A DNA stretch of 64,000 nt from an uncultured Paracoccaceae bacterium (GCA_947503965.1 CANNFU010000001.1:682001-746000); one strand, 5' to 3'. Counted from the stretch's first letter, positions 44,101 to 52,120 are shown. The notes: generated from the sequence alone by a model not told the origin. Translations and numbers: made by a program.

Positions 44101-44836
44101 TCTCAACCCCGCCGCCGCCCGCACCAGACAAGGCCAGGATCAGGCCCGCGTCTTCGGCTCCAAACCCGGGGCCTACGGTGCCGGCCTGCAGGCCCTGATC
44201 GACGAACGAATCTGGACCGACAAGGCCGACTTCGCCGAGGCTTATCTGGAATGGGGCAGCTACGCCTACGGGTCAGGGGCCGAAGGGCGAAGGGCACGCG
44301 CGGCCATGGAACAACGCCTGTCCCAGACCGAGGCCATCGTGCAAAACCAGGACAACCGCGAACACGATATCCTCGACAGCGACGATTATTACCAGTTCGA
44401 AGGGGGTGCCGCAGCCGCCATCAGCACATTGCAGGGTCAGGACCGGCCGATCTACCACAACGACCATTCCCGCCCCGAACGGCCAATCATCCGCACGCTG
44501 GACGATGAAATCGGGCGCGTCGTACGATCCCGCGTGGTCAATCCCAAATGGATCGACGGCGTCAAACGGCACGGCTACAAAGGCGCGTTCGAAATCGCGG
44601 CCACGGTTGACTATCTCTTCGCCTTCGCCGCCACCACAGGTGCGGTGCGCAACCACCATTTCGATCTGGTGGAAGAGGCTTTCATCAAAGACGACGCCAC
44701 CCGCGACTTTATCGCTGACGCGAACGCACCTGCACTCAAGGACATCGCCGAACGGCTGCAGGAAGCCATCGACCGCGATCTGTGGCAACCAAAATCCAAC
44801 TCAGCCCGCGCGCGCATCGCAGGGCTTTTGGCGTAG
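41123..44836 (+). CDS. cobN: Cobaltochelatase subunit CobN
   Basis: 1237 aa, the large subunit of the late, ATP-dependent cobaltochelatase, which inserts cobalt into hydrogenobyrinate a,c-diamide with CobS and CobT (not in the window). Typical blocks: HRFGNAVVGLQPARGYNIDP, DAIVHMGKHGNLEWLPGKAVALS, PFIVNDPGEGTQAKRR, GAYGAGLQALIDERIWTD. Residues 487-497 (FFCSKIPPPEA) are encoded by copy D of the dispersed repeat, adding about a dozen residues compared with usual CobN between PEDDP and FALS. The frame stays open. The next gene starts one base after the stop. Confidence 0.95.
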   Translation: MHLLAASPGAISDGTEPVDLGQTPADLVIISAADTELAALSDARSEMADPPTLRLANMMHLTHPMSVDLHLDNCATKSRLVIARILGGAGYWKYGLTQYAALLHAAGIPAAFLPGDDKPDLELRGLSTVSAQDYDTLWSYLVEGGPQNSTNLLAYAKAMLDGGEKPAAPQPLLRAGVYWPGAGIADLAAAQGTWTDGAPIIPIIFYRALVQGGGLNPINRLTRSLSRAGLNPLPIFVASLKDPVSTATLKSLFDTAPPDVILNCTAFAVGSPHDGDDSPENPLLTNNAPIFQVILSGAAESTWADGLHGLTARDIAMNVALPEVDGRILSRAVSFKGEAFFDDATECPIATYQARGDRIDFVSQLTKNWAKLRHTPPQDKKVALILANYPNKDGRLANGVGLDTPAATIHVLTLLQSEGYTVTPPADSAALMQQIMDGPTNWLADRASKDGGEFLRLDIYKQHFDALPWEVKDQITTRWGQPEDDPFFCSKIPPPEASNGATDAGFALSIHRFGNAVVGLQPARGYNIDPTDTYHSPDLVPPHNYLAFYFWLRHHWGADAIVHMGKHGNLEWLPGKAVALSETCWPEAVFGPTPHIYPFIVNDPGEGTQAKRRASAVIIDHLTPPLTRAESYGPLRDLEALVDEYYEAAGVDPRRIDHLRREILSLSDVTGLAKDAGFTGDNDSDLGKLDAYLCELKEAQIRDGLHIFGQSPTGQQERDLAIALARVPRGDGKGANASLLRALAADLNLGIDPLDCDMGAAAAEKPDALADGITWRTNGDTIEKLENLSQKLLRDGGWGDVGFTPRASQAVLREIRDHILPTIQTCGRAEGAALLTALSGHFVSPGPSGAPTRGRLDVLPTGRNFFSVDSRAVPTPTAWALGWKSANLLIEKHLQDHGDWPRTMLITAWGTANMRTGGDDIAQALALMGVKPTWDSANRRVTGFEILPQSVLGRPRVDVTLRISGFFRDAFPQLIALVDSAARAVQALNEPDDLNPAAARTRQGQDQARVFGSKPGAYGAGLQALIDERIWTDKADFAEAYLEWGSYAYGSGAEGRRARAAMEQRLSQTEAIVQNQDNREHDILDSDDYYQFEGGAAAAISTLQGQDRPIYHNDHSRPERPIIRTLDDEIGRVVRSRVVNPKWIDGVKRHGYKGAFEIAATVDYLFAFAATTGAVRNHHFDLVEEAFIKDDATRDFIADANAPALKDIAERLQEAIDRDLWQPKSNSARARIAGLLA
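42581..42612 (-). repeat. 32-bp repeat (copy D) inside the cobN reading frame
   Basis: It shares the CAAAAATAC, GCCGGAGGC and leading TTCTTT parts with copies A-C at matching spacing, in the same orientation. Here it is translated in frame as part of CobN, just before the conserved HRFGN block, so it looks like an insertion tolerated in a surface loop. Confidence 0.65.
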
Positions 44837-44837
44837 G

Positions 44838-45461
44838 ATGGGTCAAGACCCATCTTGCGCGGATCATCTGCGGCATGCAGGGAAATCGGATGCCGCGCAG
44901 CGGGCGGCCCTCACCGATATCGTGCGGTCCTGCATGCCACTTATGTCAGCCTTCACACAGGCGCGCGCACTCAACCTGCCTGACTGGTGGATCGTCTCTG
45001 GCGCGATCTATAATCAGGTCTGGAACCATCTGACCGGCAGGCCAGACCTTTATGGCGTCAAAGATATCGACCTGTTCTACTTCGACACCGATACCAGCTA
45101 TACTGCCGAAGATCGCATCATCAACCGTGCAAGTCAGCATTTCGACACAACCGTCCCGGTCGAGGTCCGAAATCAGGCGCGCGTGCATCTTTGGTACAAG
45201 GACCATTTCGGTCAGCACTACGATCCGCTGACCAAAACCACTGACGGGATCGACAATTTCGCTTGCAAAACCCATGCGGTCGGTATGCGCCTGAACGCTG
45301 ATGATACGTTTGATATCTACGCGCCGTTCGGCCTGAACGACATCTTCAGTTTCCGACTGACCCCGCATACCAAACGCGACAATCGGGCGACGCATCTGGC
45401 CAAGGGCCAAAGACAAATGGCGCTCTGGCCGGAACTGACATTCGTTGCATGGCCTGATTGA
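44838..45461 (+). CDS. Nucleotidyltransferase-like family protein (PF06042 type)
   Basis: 207 aa. The pattern DWWIVSGAIYNQVWNHLTG...GVKDIDLFYFD matches the NTP_transf_6 (YkuT-like COG3575) family, with the DxD-like metal site in DIDLFYFD. Later blocks HLWYKDHFG and HAVGMRL also fit. The reaction is not known. The ATG lies one base after the cobN stop, so it is in the cob transcript, but no role in cobalamin synthesis is established. Confidence 0.82.
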   Translation: MGQDPSCADHLRHAGKSDAAQRAALTDIVRSCMPLMSAFTQARALNLPDWWIVSGAIYNQVWNHLTGRPDLYGVKDIDLFYFDTDTSYTAEDRIINRASQHFDTTVPVEVRNQARVHLWYKDHFGQHYDPLTKTTDGIDNFACKTHAVGMRLNADDTFDIYAPFGLNDIFSFRLTPHTKRDNRATHLAKGQRQMALWPELTFVAWPD

Positions 45462-45508
45462 ACCCGGCGACACCACCCGATACGCTTGTACCCAAAGGGA
45501 GCGCAAAG

Positions 45509-46117
45509 ATGACCGACGACACTGAACGCCACGCAATGAAGATGGCCAAGAAAAAGGCCGCCCGCGACAAGATCATGGCGACCAAAACCGACAAGAAGGG
45601 CCTGATCATCGTCCATACCGGCAAGGGCAAGGGCAAATCCTCGGCCGCTTTTGGCATGATCTTCCGCTGCATCGCCCATGACATGAAATGCGCCGTGGTG
45701 CAGTTCATCAAGGGTGGCATGTCCACCGGCGAACGCGACCTGATCCTGTCCAAATTCAGCGATACCTGCGCCTTTCACACCATGGGCGAAGGGTTCACCT
45801 GGGAAACCCAGGACAAATCCCGCGACACAGAAATGGCGCAAGCGGCCTGGGCCAAGGCCAAGGAATTGATCCTTGATGAAACCAACCACATGGTCCTGCT
45901 GGACGAGATCAACATCGCGATCCGCTATGATTACGTGAACATAGCCGAGGTCGTCGATTTTCTGAAAAACCACAAACCCGAAATGACCCATGTGGTTCTG
46001 ACGGGTAGAAACGCCCATGACGACCTGATCGAAATCGCCGATCTGGTCACTGAAATGGAACTGGTCAAACACCCCTTCCGGTCTGGGATCAAAGCGCAGA
46101 TTGGCGTGGAATACTAA
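45509..46117 (+). CDS. cobO: Cob(I)alamin adenosyltransferase
   Basis: 202 aa, CobA/CobO/BtuR type. The P-loop HTGKGKGKSSAAFGM, then VVQFIKGGMSTGERD and MVLLDEINIAIRYDYV are all present. It transfers the 5'-deoxyadenosyl group from ATP to the cobalt of corrinoids. The start at 45509 follows AAAGGGAGC; the lysine-rich N-terminal helix is usual for the family. It closes the cobN-NTase-cobO run. Confidence 0.95.
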   Translation: MTDDTERHAMKMAKKKAARDKIMATKTDKKGLIIVHTGKGKGKSSAAFGMIFRCIAHDMKCAVVQFIKGGMSTGERDLILSKFSDTCAFHTMGEGFTWETQDKSRDTEMAQAAWAKAKELILDETNHMVLLDEINIAIRYDYVNIAEVVDFLKNHKPEMTHVVLTGRNAHDDLIEIADLVTEMELVKHPFRSGIKAQIGVEY

Positions 46118-46123
46118 ACCCGG

Positions 46124-46801
46124 ATGGCAAGACCGCTTTCCCTGAACGGTCAGGATCCGGTGGCCCAAGGCCTGCAGCGGGCTGTTTACCTGCATCCAGA
46201 CGACGACACCAAACTAATCAAGGTCCTGCTGCCGCAGGCAGAAACCCACAACAGGTCCGTCTTTGGCAATTGGGCTGAAAGCACGTTCCCATCCTTGCGC
46301 AGTCGGCATGTGCGCAAGGAATATCTGGAATACCTACGGGTCATGCTGGCCAATCAAGCGCCGGAATTTCAGCCCCCCATCAGCCATATGTACGGATTTG
46401 TCGCGACAGATCGCGGGCTTGGTTGCCTGACCGAAAAAGTGATGGGCGAGACGGGCGGGTTGGCTGTCACCTTGCGACAGCTCTTGGTCGAAAACCGGTT
46501 GAGCGATGCCCATTTGGAGCTGCTCAACACCACGGTCACCCGGCTTTACGATCTCAACATTCGGGCCAGTGACCTCAAGACGCGCAACTTTGTTTTCGGC
46601 AAAAGGTTTCAGGCGGGGTCACTTGGACCCATGGAATGTGTCCTGATCGACGGGTTCGGCGATATTCACGCGATCCCTGTGCGGTCTATGGGACGGTGGC
46701 CAAATCGCCTGGGGCTGGACGACAGTTGCAAACGTATGGCAGCGCGCCATGGCCTGATTTTCGATATCCGCCAGCGACAATTTCGCAAGCATGTGCGATA
46801 A
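46124..46801 (+). CDS. YrbL-like protein, copy 1
   Basis: 225 aa. Opens VAQGLQRAVYLHPDDDTKLIKVLL, the beginning of the YrbL (PhoP regulatory network) kinase-like fold, followed by RKEYLEYLRVML and NIRASDLKTRNFVFG, whose Asp/Asn placement resembles a protein-kinase catalytic loop, and VLIDGFGD, resembling the metal-binding DFG. The function of YrbL is not known; it may be an aminoglycoside-kinase-like phosphotransferase. It begins 6 bp after cobO and has a tandem paralogue next. Confidence 0.82.
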   Translation: MARPLSLNGQDPVAQGLQRAVYLHPDDDTKLIKVLLPQAETHNRSVFGNWAESTFPSLRSRHVRKEYLEYLRVMLANQAPEFQPPISHMYGFVATDRGLGCLTEKVMGETGGLAVTLRQLLVENRLSDAHLELLNTTVTRLYDLNIRASDLKTRNFVFGKRFQAGSLGPMECVLIDGFGDIHAIPVRSMGRWPNRLGLDDSCKRMAARHGLIFDIRQRQFRKHVR

Positions 46802-46915
46802 TCTTTTCAGCGATATCGGAGAAGTATCGCCGATCCCGTAAATTAAAGGCCTTCGCGGATTGTATGGAGCGCATTCGTGTTTAGTTAACAAATCATAACA
46901 ATCGAAGATGTCATC

Positions 46916-47587
46916 ATGGCATATGCACTTGCGCTTCCTCAATCAAACCTTGTTGCCAGCGGCGTTCAGCGGGCTGTCTATTTGCATCCAACCGATCGCA
47001 CAAAGCTGATCAAGGTGCTTAAAAATGCAGCCACAATGCCACGCAGACAGAATTTCAACGGCGTTATGGATCGCTGGTTTCCCAGCACAAGACTGCGCCA
47101 AATTCGCAAAGAATACGCAGAATATCAGCGGGTGATGCTAGATCACCCTGAACCCGAATTTCGCGCGCCCATGTCGCATATGTTCGGCTTTGTGACGACA
47201 AATATCGGCCTGGGATGTCTGACCGAACGGGTGATGCAACCCAATGGCGGTTTGGGTGAAACACTGAGTGAGAAGATCAAGGCGGGAACATTCAGCGATG
47301 CCCATCTTGCACTGCTGAACGACACAGTCGCACGTTTGTTTGACTACAATATCCGGGCGAGCGACATGAACCCCAGCAACTTTGTCTTCGGTCAACGTGA
47401 CAATGGCCTTGGGCCCGGGCCCGAAGAATGCGTGCTGGTTGACGGCTTTGGCGACATCCACGCGATACCGGTACGGTCGATGGCCAAATGGTCCAATCGG
47501 ATGGGGCTGCATGACAGTTGCAAAAGGCTGGCGCGCAATACCGGACTGGCTTGGAACCGCGCGACACGACAGTTCTCGCGCTCATAA
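46916..47587 (+). CDS. YrbL-like protein, copy 2
   Basis: 223 aa, clearly related to copy 1 along its whole length: SGVQRAVYLHPTDRTKLIKVLK, RKEYAEYQRVML, NIRASDMNPSNFVFG, VLVDGFGDIHAIPVRSMAKW. The N of MNPSNF matches the kinase-loop Asn better than copy 1. The 114-bp gap before it contains an A/T-rich stretch, so it may have its own promoter. The pair is a tandem duplication that has diverged. Confidence 0.82.
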   Translation: MAYALALPQSNLVASGVQRAVYLHPTDRTKLIKVLKNAATMPRRQNFNGVMDRWFPSTRLRQIRKEYAEYQRVMLDHPEPEFRAPMSHMFGFVTTNIGLGCLTERVMQPNGGLGETLSEKIKAGTFSDAHLALLNDTVARLFDYNIRASDMNPSNFVFGQRDNGLGPGPEECVLVDGFGDIHAIPVRSMAKWSNRMGLHDSCKRLARNTGLAWNRATRQFSRS

Positions 47588-47638
47588 AATCCATGCGGTA
47601 GGATGCTGTAAACGGCATCTATTCAAAGGATTTTGCAC

Positions 47639-47983
47639 ATGCCCAAACATCGCCTTTTGACGGAGTTCGGCACGGGCACCAGCCTGCGCCGTCAAGACTA
47701 TACGCAAGCGGCAAGGCGGGGTCTGCAAGACGCACTTTGGCATAACTCAATCAACATGGCAGAGCTTTTCGGCTTTGAAAAAGAGGCGATGCTGATTGAT
47801 GTGCAGATCGGCGTGCAGCAACCCGATCAGGTGGATGCAAAAAGCCTTTTGGATGTTTTCCCCTACGGTCAAACGACCGTGACCGTTCATCATGGCGGCC
47901 TCGATATCCCGCGTCCCGATGGCAAGCCGACCGTGATCGCCAATGTCGCCATCAATGTATCGTTCGAGATGGAACGCACATGA
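47639..47983 (+). CDS. Lin0512-family protein, copy 1
   Basis: 114 aa. The pattern RLLTEFGTGTSLRRQDYTQAARRGLQDALWHNS...VDVQIGVQQPDQVD...FPYGQTTVTVHHGGLDIPRPDG is that of the Lin0512 conserved hypothetical family (PF09585). The ATG at 47639 has AAAGGA upstream. It overlaps copy 2 by 4 bp and lies two genes before bluB. Biochemical role unknown; cobamide lower-ligand metabolism is a guess from position. Confidence 0.82.
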   Translation: MPKHRLLTEFGTGTSLRRQDYTQAARRGLQDALWHNSINMAELFGFEKEAMLIDVQIGVQQPDQVDAKSLLDVFPYGQTTVTVHHGGLDIPRPDGKPTVIANVAINVSFEMERT

Positions 47984-48342
47984 TAGAACAACGCATCATC
48001 ATCGAAATGGGCATGGGCAATGACCTGCACGGGATGGATTACCAAAAGGCCGCGACGCGCGCGATCGAGGACGCGATCCGGCATTCCACCTTACCGATTT
48101 TCGAAAGCATCGGCCTGCCGCATACCGAGATGCGGGTGCAGGTAACAATTGGTGTGCAAGAGCCTGACAAGATCGATACACAAGCCCTGATATCAGGCCT
48201 GCCGCGCGGGCGTGCGACAGTCCAGGCCGTCAAAGGTGGGCTGAACATCCCCAATCCGGAAACCGGGGATACCGCCGTGGTCGCAACAGCCGCGGTCGAG
48301 GCGTTTCTGCCTTCGCAAAAGGGGAAATGGAAAACGTCCTGA
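47980..48342 (+). CDS. Lin0512-family protein, copy 2
   Basis: 120 aa, a paralogue of the preceding gene: RIIIEMGMGNDLHGMDYQKAATRAIEDAIRHSTL, VQVTIGVQEPDKIDTQAL, GRATVQAVKGGLNIPNPETGD. The two small proteins probably form a hetero-oligomer, since their genes overlap (ATGA). The stop overlaps the chosen bluB start by one base. Confidence 0.82.
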   Translation: MIEQRIIIEMGMGNDLHGMDYQKAATRAIEDAIRHSTLPIFESIGLPHTEMRVQVTIGVQEPDKIDTQALISGLPRGRATVQAVKGGLNIPNPETGDTAVVATAAVEAFLPSQKGKWKTS

Positions 48343-48965
48343 TGGAACTGACAATGGCCCACCGTGCCGCACTTGACGATATCCTGCGATGGCGACGAGA
48401 CGTGCGGCATTTCCAGCCCGATCCGATCCCCCGGGATGTTCTGGACCGGCTTCGGGCAGCGATGGATATGGCCCCCTCTGTCGGAAACGCGCGCCCTTGG
48501 CGGGTTTTACAGGTCACGACACCGGCGCTGCGCGATGCTGTGATTGCAAATTTCGAGGCTGCGAACAACGCCGCCGGGGCGATCTATAATGAGGAAAAAC
48601 GGGCGGCCTATGACCAGTTGAAGTTGGCAGGGCTCCGCGATGCGCCTGTGCACCTGGCCGTGTTCACCGAACAAGCACCAGCAGAGGGTCACGGGCTGGG
48701 ACGGCAAAGCATGCCGGAAATGCTCAGTTATTCCACGGTCTCGGCGATCCACACGCTCTGGCTGGCGGCGCGTGCTGAAAACCTTGGGCTTGGCTGGGTA
48801 TCAATCCTTGATCCAGACGGGATCGCCCGCATCCTGGATGTACCGGACAGTTGGGCATTGACCGGCTATCTTTGCCTTGGCAAAGCCGCGTTTGCTGATG
48901 ACACGCCGCTTTTGGAGCGGAATGCGTGGCAGGCGCATACAGAAACGGTTTGGACAGAGGTGTGA
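48342..48965 (+). CDS. bluB: 5,6-dimethylbenzimidazole synthase
   Basis: 207 aa, flavin-destructase subgroup of nitroreductases. WRRDVRHFQPDPIPRDVLDRL, AMDMAPSVGNARPWR, GLGRQSMPEMLSYSTVSAIH and LGLGWVSILDP match BluB. It converts reduced FMN with oxygen into DMB, the lower ligand of cobalamin. The ATG at 48342 shares a base with the upstream stop (TGATG); a start at 48327 is also possible. Bidirectional hairpins end the transcript. Confidence 0.92.
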   Translation: MELTMAHRAALDDILRWRRDVRHFQPDPIPRDVLDRLRAAMDMAPSVGNARPWRVLQVTTPALRDAVIANFEAANNAAGAIYNEEKRAAYDQLKLAGLRDAPVHLAVFTEQAPAEGHGLGRQSMPEMLSYSTVSAIHTLWLAARAENLGLGWVSILDPDGIARILDVPDSWALTGYLCLGKAAFADDTPLLERNAWQAHTETVWTEV

Positions 48966-48974
48966 TCCGGCGCG

Positions 48975-49020
48975 CCAGATTTTTGGAAAAATCTGGGCAA
49001 TTTCTTTCCAAAGAAATTGC
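48975..49020. terminator. Two back-to-back perfect hairpins between convergent genes
   Basis: 48975-48996 has 10-bp arms (CCAGATTTTT/AAAAATCTGG, GG loop) and 48997-49020 has 11-bp arms (GCAATTTCTTT/AAAGAAATTGC, CC loop). They lie between the bluB stop and the stop of the convergent TPP enzyme, so they probably terminate both. The second resembles the palindrome at 24854-24875. Confidence 0.7.
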
Positions 49021-50672
49021 TACCGCTGCAAAGCGGCCTTGCGCACCGCAGATAAGGTGGCACCTGTTGCAAGCGCCTCTTCATCCACCTGACATTCGAT
49101 CACGGCCACCGTGCCTGCGTCCTGTGCGCGGGCAAATGCGGTCGCGAAATCCTGTGTTCGCGTCACCACTTCCCCATGGCCGCCATATGCCCGCGCAAGG
49201 GCAGCGAAATCCGGGTTCGTCAGCGCCGTGCCGGACACGCGCCCCGGATAGGTCTTTTCCTGATGCATCCGGATCGTGCCGTAGCGGCCGTTATTCATGA
49301 CGATCACAATAGGTTTCGCCCCGTGCTGGACCGCCGTCGACAGCTCATTACAGGTCATCTGAAAACACCCATCCCCGGCCAGACAAACCACCGTCCGGTC
49401 AGGATATTCAACACTGGCCGAGATCGCCGCAGGAAACCCATAGCCCATCGACCCAGAGGTCGGGGCAAGCTGCGTGCCATATCGCTTGTAAATGAAATAT
49501 CGATGCAGCCATGCGGCATAGTTCCCAGCCCCGTTGGTGATGATCGCGTCATCTGGCAGATGATCCGAAAGCCATCTGATCACCTCTTCCTGCTTCAACG
49601 CGCCCGGGCTTTCCTGAGGCTGCACCCAATCCTCGTAATCAGAGCGGGCTGCCGCCGTCCAATCCGGCCATGCACCTGCGGGGGCTGCGTCCGCAAGCGC
49701 ACGCAGGACCGCTGGTGCTGTTGCGGTGATCCCGATATCCGGCGTGTAGACCCGCCCAATCTCATCCGCATCTGAATGGACATGCACAATGGTCTTTTGC
49801 GGATCCGCCGGATTGACCAGAGTATACCCCTGGGTCTCGATATCGCCGAACCGGGTGCCAAGCAAAAGCAGCATATCCGCATCGCGCACCCGCGCAGCCA
49901 GCTTTGGGTTAATGCCGACATTCAGGTCGCCCGCATAGCTCGCGTGGTGGTTTTCCATGTAATCCTGTCGGCGAAACCCAAGCGCCACGGGCACTTGCTG
50001 GCTTTCGGCAAAGGCGTGTAGATCGGCTTGGGCTTGTGCGTTCCAATGGGGGCCACCCACCACGATCAGTGGTTTCTCAGCTTGCCCAAGGGCATGCATG
50101 ATTGCCTGAACCGCACTTGCGGGAATGGACTGTTCAAGCATTTCCGGGATGCGCAAATCTGCCACGTCGGCCGACGCGCTGAGCATGTTTTCCGGCAACG
50201 CAAGAACAACCGGACCTGGCCGCCCGGACATTGCGACACGAAAGGCACGAGCGATATATTCTGGCAGCCGGTCGGTATCGTTGACCTGTGCCACCCATTT
50301 CGCCAGACCGCTGAAAAGCGATTTGTAATCGATTTCCTGAAATGTTTCGCGATCCGTATGGCGATTATCAATCTGGCCCACGAACATCACCATTGGGGTG
50401 CTGTCCTGCTGTGCGATGTGGATGCCGGCGCTGGCATTGGTGGCACCGGGGCCGCGCGTGACAAAGCAGACGCCGGGCTGACCGGTCATCTTGCCATAGG
50501 CCTCGGCCATCATTGCGGCACCGCCCTCTTGCCGGCAGACCACGTTCTGAATGCCGCTGTCATATAGCCCGTCAAGTGCTGCAAGGAAGCTTTCACCAGG
50601 AACCGAGAAAACACGCCGTACGCCCAGCTTAACCAACTGATCGCTCAGTATTTTTCCGCCATGTCGCAACAT
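49020..50672 (-). CDS. Thiamine-pyrophosphate-dependent enzyme (acetolactate-synthase-like)
   Basis: 550 aa, three-domain TPP fold. The N-terminal domain has VFSVPGESFLAALDGL with the TPP-activating Glu; the middle NAD/FAD-like domain follows; the C-terminal domain has GDGCFQMTCNELSTAVQHGAKPIVIVMNN, the GDG-NN motif that binds TPP and magnesium. It resembles acetolactate synthase large subunits and benzoylformate decarboxylase relatives; no small regulatory subunit is nearby, so a catabolic decarboxylase or lyase is equally possible. Its start lies 107 bp from the divergent FMN reductase. Confidence 0.82.
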   Translation of the reverse strand: MLRHGGKILSDQLVKLGVRRVFSVPGESFLAALDGLYDSGIQNVVCRQEGGAAMMAEAYGKMTGQPGVCFVTRGPGATNASAGIHIAQQDSTPMVMFVGQIDNRHTDRETFQEIDYKSLFSGLAKWVAQVNDTDRLPEYIARAFRVAMSGRPGPVVLALPENMLSASADVADLRIPEMLEQSIPASAVQAIMHALGQAEKPLIVVGGPHWNAQAQADLHAFAESQQVPVALGFRRQDYMENHHASYAGDLNVGINPKLAARVRDADMLLLLGTRFGDIETQGYTLVNPADPQKTIVHVHSDADEIGRVYTPDIGITATAPAVLRALADAAPAGAWPDWTAAARSDYEDWVQPQESPGALKQEEVIRWLSDHLPDDAIITNGAGNYAAWLHRYFIYKRYGTQLAPTSGSMGYGFPAAISASVEYPDRTVVCLAGDGCFQMTCNELSTAVQHGAKPIVIVMNNGRYGTIRMHQEKTYPGRVSGTALTNPDFAALARAYGGHGEVVTRTQDFATAFARAQDAGTVAVIECQVDEEALATGATLSAVRKAALQR

Positions 50673-50778
50673 GAGCCGCCTCCGCTTTGGTCCCCGCTTT
50701 GATCATGTGCCAAAGCTGTGGGTTGCGCAATCGGGCAATCGCATTAGCTTTCCCTCAAACGACCAAAGGGACGGACTT

Positions 50779-51318
50779 ATGACAACACTTCTTGGGATTT
50801 CAGGCTCGCTGCGCAAGGCGTCAACGAACACGATGCTGATGCGGAACGCCGCAGAGATTTTCGGACCGGATGAATTCATCGAAGCCGATATCAACTTTCC
50901 GCTTTATAACGGCGATCTGGAAGAGGCAGAGGGTATCCCACCGGCGGTGCAGAAACTGGCAGATCAGATTGCCGTTGCAGATGCCGTGATCATCGCAACC
51001 CCCGAATATAACAAGGCAATTTCCGGTTCGCTCAAGAACGCGCTGGACTGGGTCAGCCGCACGAAAGGAGGGCCTTGGAACGGGAAACCGCTGGCGATCA
51101 TGTCGGCGGCGGCAGGTCGCGCGGGGGGTGAGCGGACGCAGTTTTCATTGCGGCTGGCGATGATGGCGTTCCGTCCACATATCTTGCAGGGGCCAGAGGT
51201 GCTGGTGGCCAATTCATCCAAGGAATTCAACAGCGAAGGCAAGTTGACGGGCGAGATGTACATCAAACTGCTAACCGAATTGATGGATGAGTTACGCAGC
51301 CTGACCGGAAAGGGTTAA
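50779..51318 (+). CDS. NADPH-dependent FMN reductase
   Basis: 179 aa, flavodoxin-like. LLGISGSLRKASTNTMLMRN forms the FMN phosphate site, and PEYNKAISGSLKNALDWVSR is the family signature. It reduces FMN or quinone-like acceptors with NAD(P)H. The ATG at 50779 follows AAAGGGACGG; the longer frame to 50671 overlaps the divergent gene and is not homologous. Confidence 0.92.
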   Translation: MTTLLGISGSLRKASTNTMLMRNAAEIFGPDEFIEADINFPLYNGDLEEAEGIPPAVQKLADQIAVADAVIIATPEYNKAISGSLKNALDWVSRTKGGPWNGKPLAIMSAAAGRAGGERTQFSLRLAMMAFRPHILQGPEVLVANSSKEFNSEGKLTGEMYIKLLTELMDELRSLTGKG

Positions 51319-51351
51319 CCCTATAGAACGCACTGCGACGCGTGTATTGAC

Positions 51352-51392
51352 TGCGTACAGAACCTGTACATACAGCGTAAGTACAATTGTAC
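51352..51392. promoter_or_regulatory. Second copy of 18-bp operator plus 12-bp palindrome
   Basis: TGCGTACAGAACCTGTAC (51352-51369) equals, base for base, the reverse complement of 31005-31022. Eleven bases further is the palindrome GTACAATTGTAC (51381-51392). They lie about 100-140 bp before the membrane protein at 51492 and probably control it. Confidence 0.5.
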
Positions 51393-51491
51393 AGCACGGT
51401 GCGTTCATCCCGCCCCGTGCGTTGCGTGTCTGGCAATCGGACAGATCTCGGCATAAATAGCCGTGGCAGGCGAACGAACGGGGAGAGTACG

Positions 51492-51884
51492 ATGGCGCGC
51501 GGTGCAGGCGGAAGCGACGGCGGAACGGGCAGCTTTCTGATCGGCTTGATCATGATGATCGGAGGCGGCTATCTGCTGCTGAACAACATTGTTGTCCGTC
51601 CCAATTTCGGGATGGGTGCCGTGGCGTTTCGGTTTGGTGGGTTTCCCATCACCAGCGGCATGATCCTGATCCCCTTCATGTTCGGCGTGGGGATCATTTT
51701 CTACAATTCTAAAAACTGGATTGGCTGGCTGTTGGCGGGCGGGTCGATGGTTGCGCTGATCTTTGGGGTGATCGCGAATATGGAGCTTCAACTGGCGCGG
51801 ATGAGCGCCTTTGATCTGATTGTTATTCTGGTGCTGCTGGTTGGCGGGATCGGGTTGTTTTTGCGGTCGCTCAGGGCGGGGTGA
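51492..51884 (+). CDS. Four-helix membrane protein behind the shared operator
   Basis: 130 aa. Four hydrophobic helices (SFLIGLIMMIGGGYLLLNNI; GMILIPFMFGVGIIFY; NWIGWLLAGGSMVALIFGVI; FDLIVILVLLVGGIGLFLRSL) after a glycine-rich N-terminus. The ATG has GGGGAGAG upstream. Probably a small stress or envelope protein; no family recognised. Its promoter region carries the 18-bp operator also found at 31005. Confidence 0.78.
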   Translation: MARGAGGSDGGTGSFLIGLIMMIGGGYLLLNNIVVRPNFGMGAVAFRFGGFPITSGMILIPFMFGVGIIFYNSKNWIGWLLAGGSMVALIFGVIANMELQLARMSAFDLIVILVLLVGGIGLFLRSLRAG

Positions 51885-52120
51885 GTTTGGTGAGTGTGAG
51901 CGTCGCTCGCGATATGACATGAGTGTCTGCTTAGCGGACAAAGTGGGCTTTCGCTGAGGCTGCGCCAAGGTCAGTTTTCGAGAAGCGGCGGTGCCAAAAA
52001 CGGTCGTTACCGCCGGTGGCAGAAACGGTTGAGTTCTGGCACATCCTGCGTTGCGACGAAGTTCCGGAAACAGCTCGAAGCGCCCCAGTTATCTGAAGCG
52101 CTTCGAGCCTCTGCCTGCGA

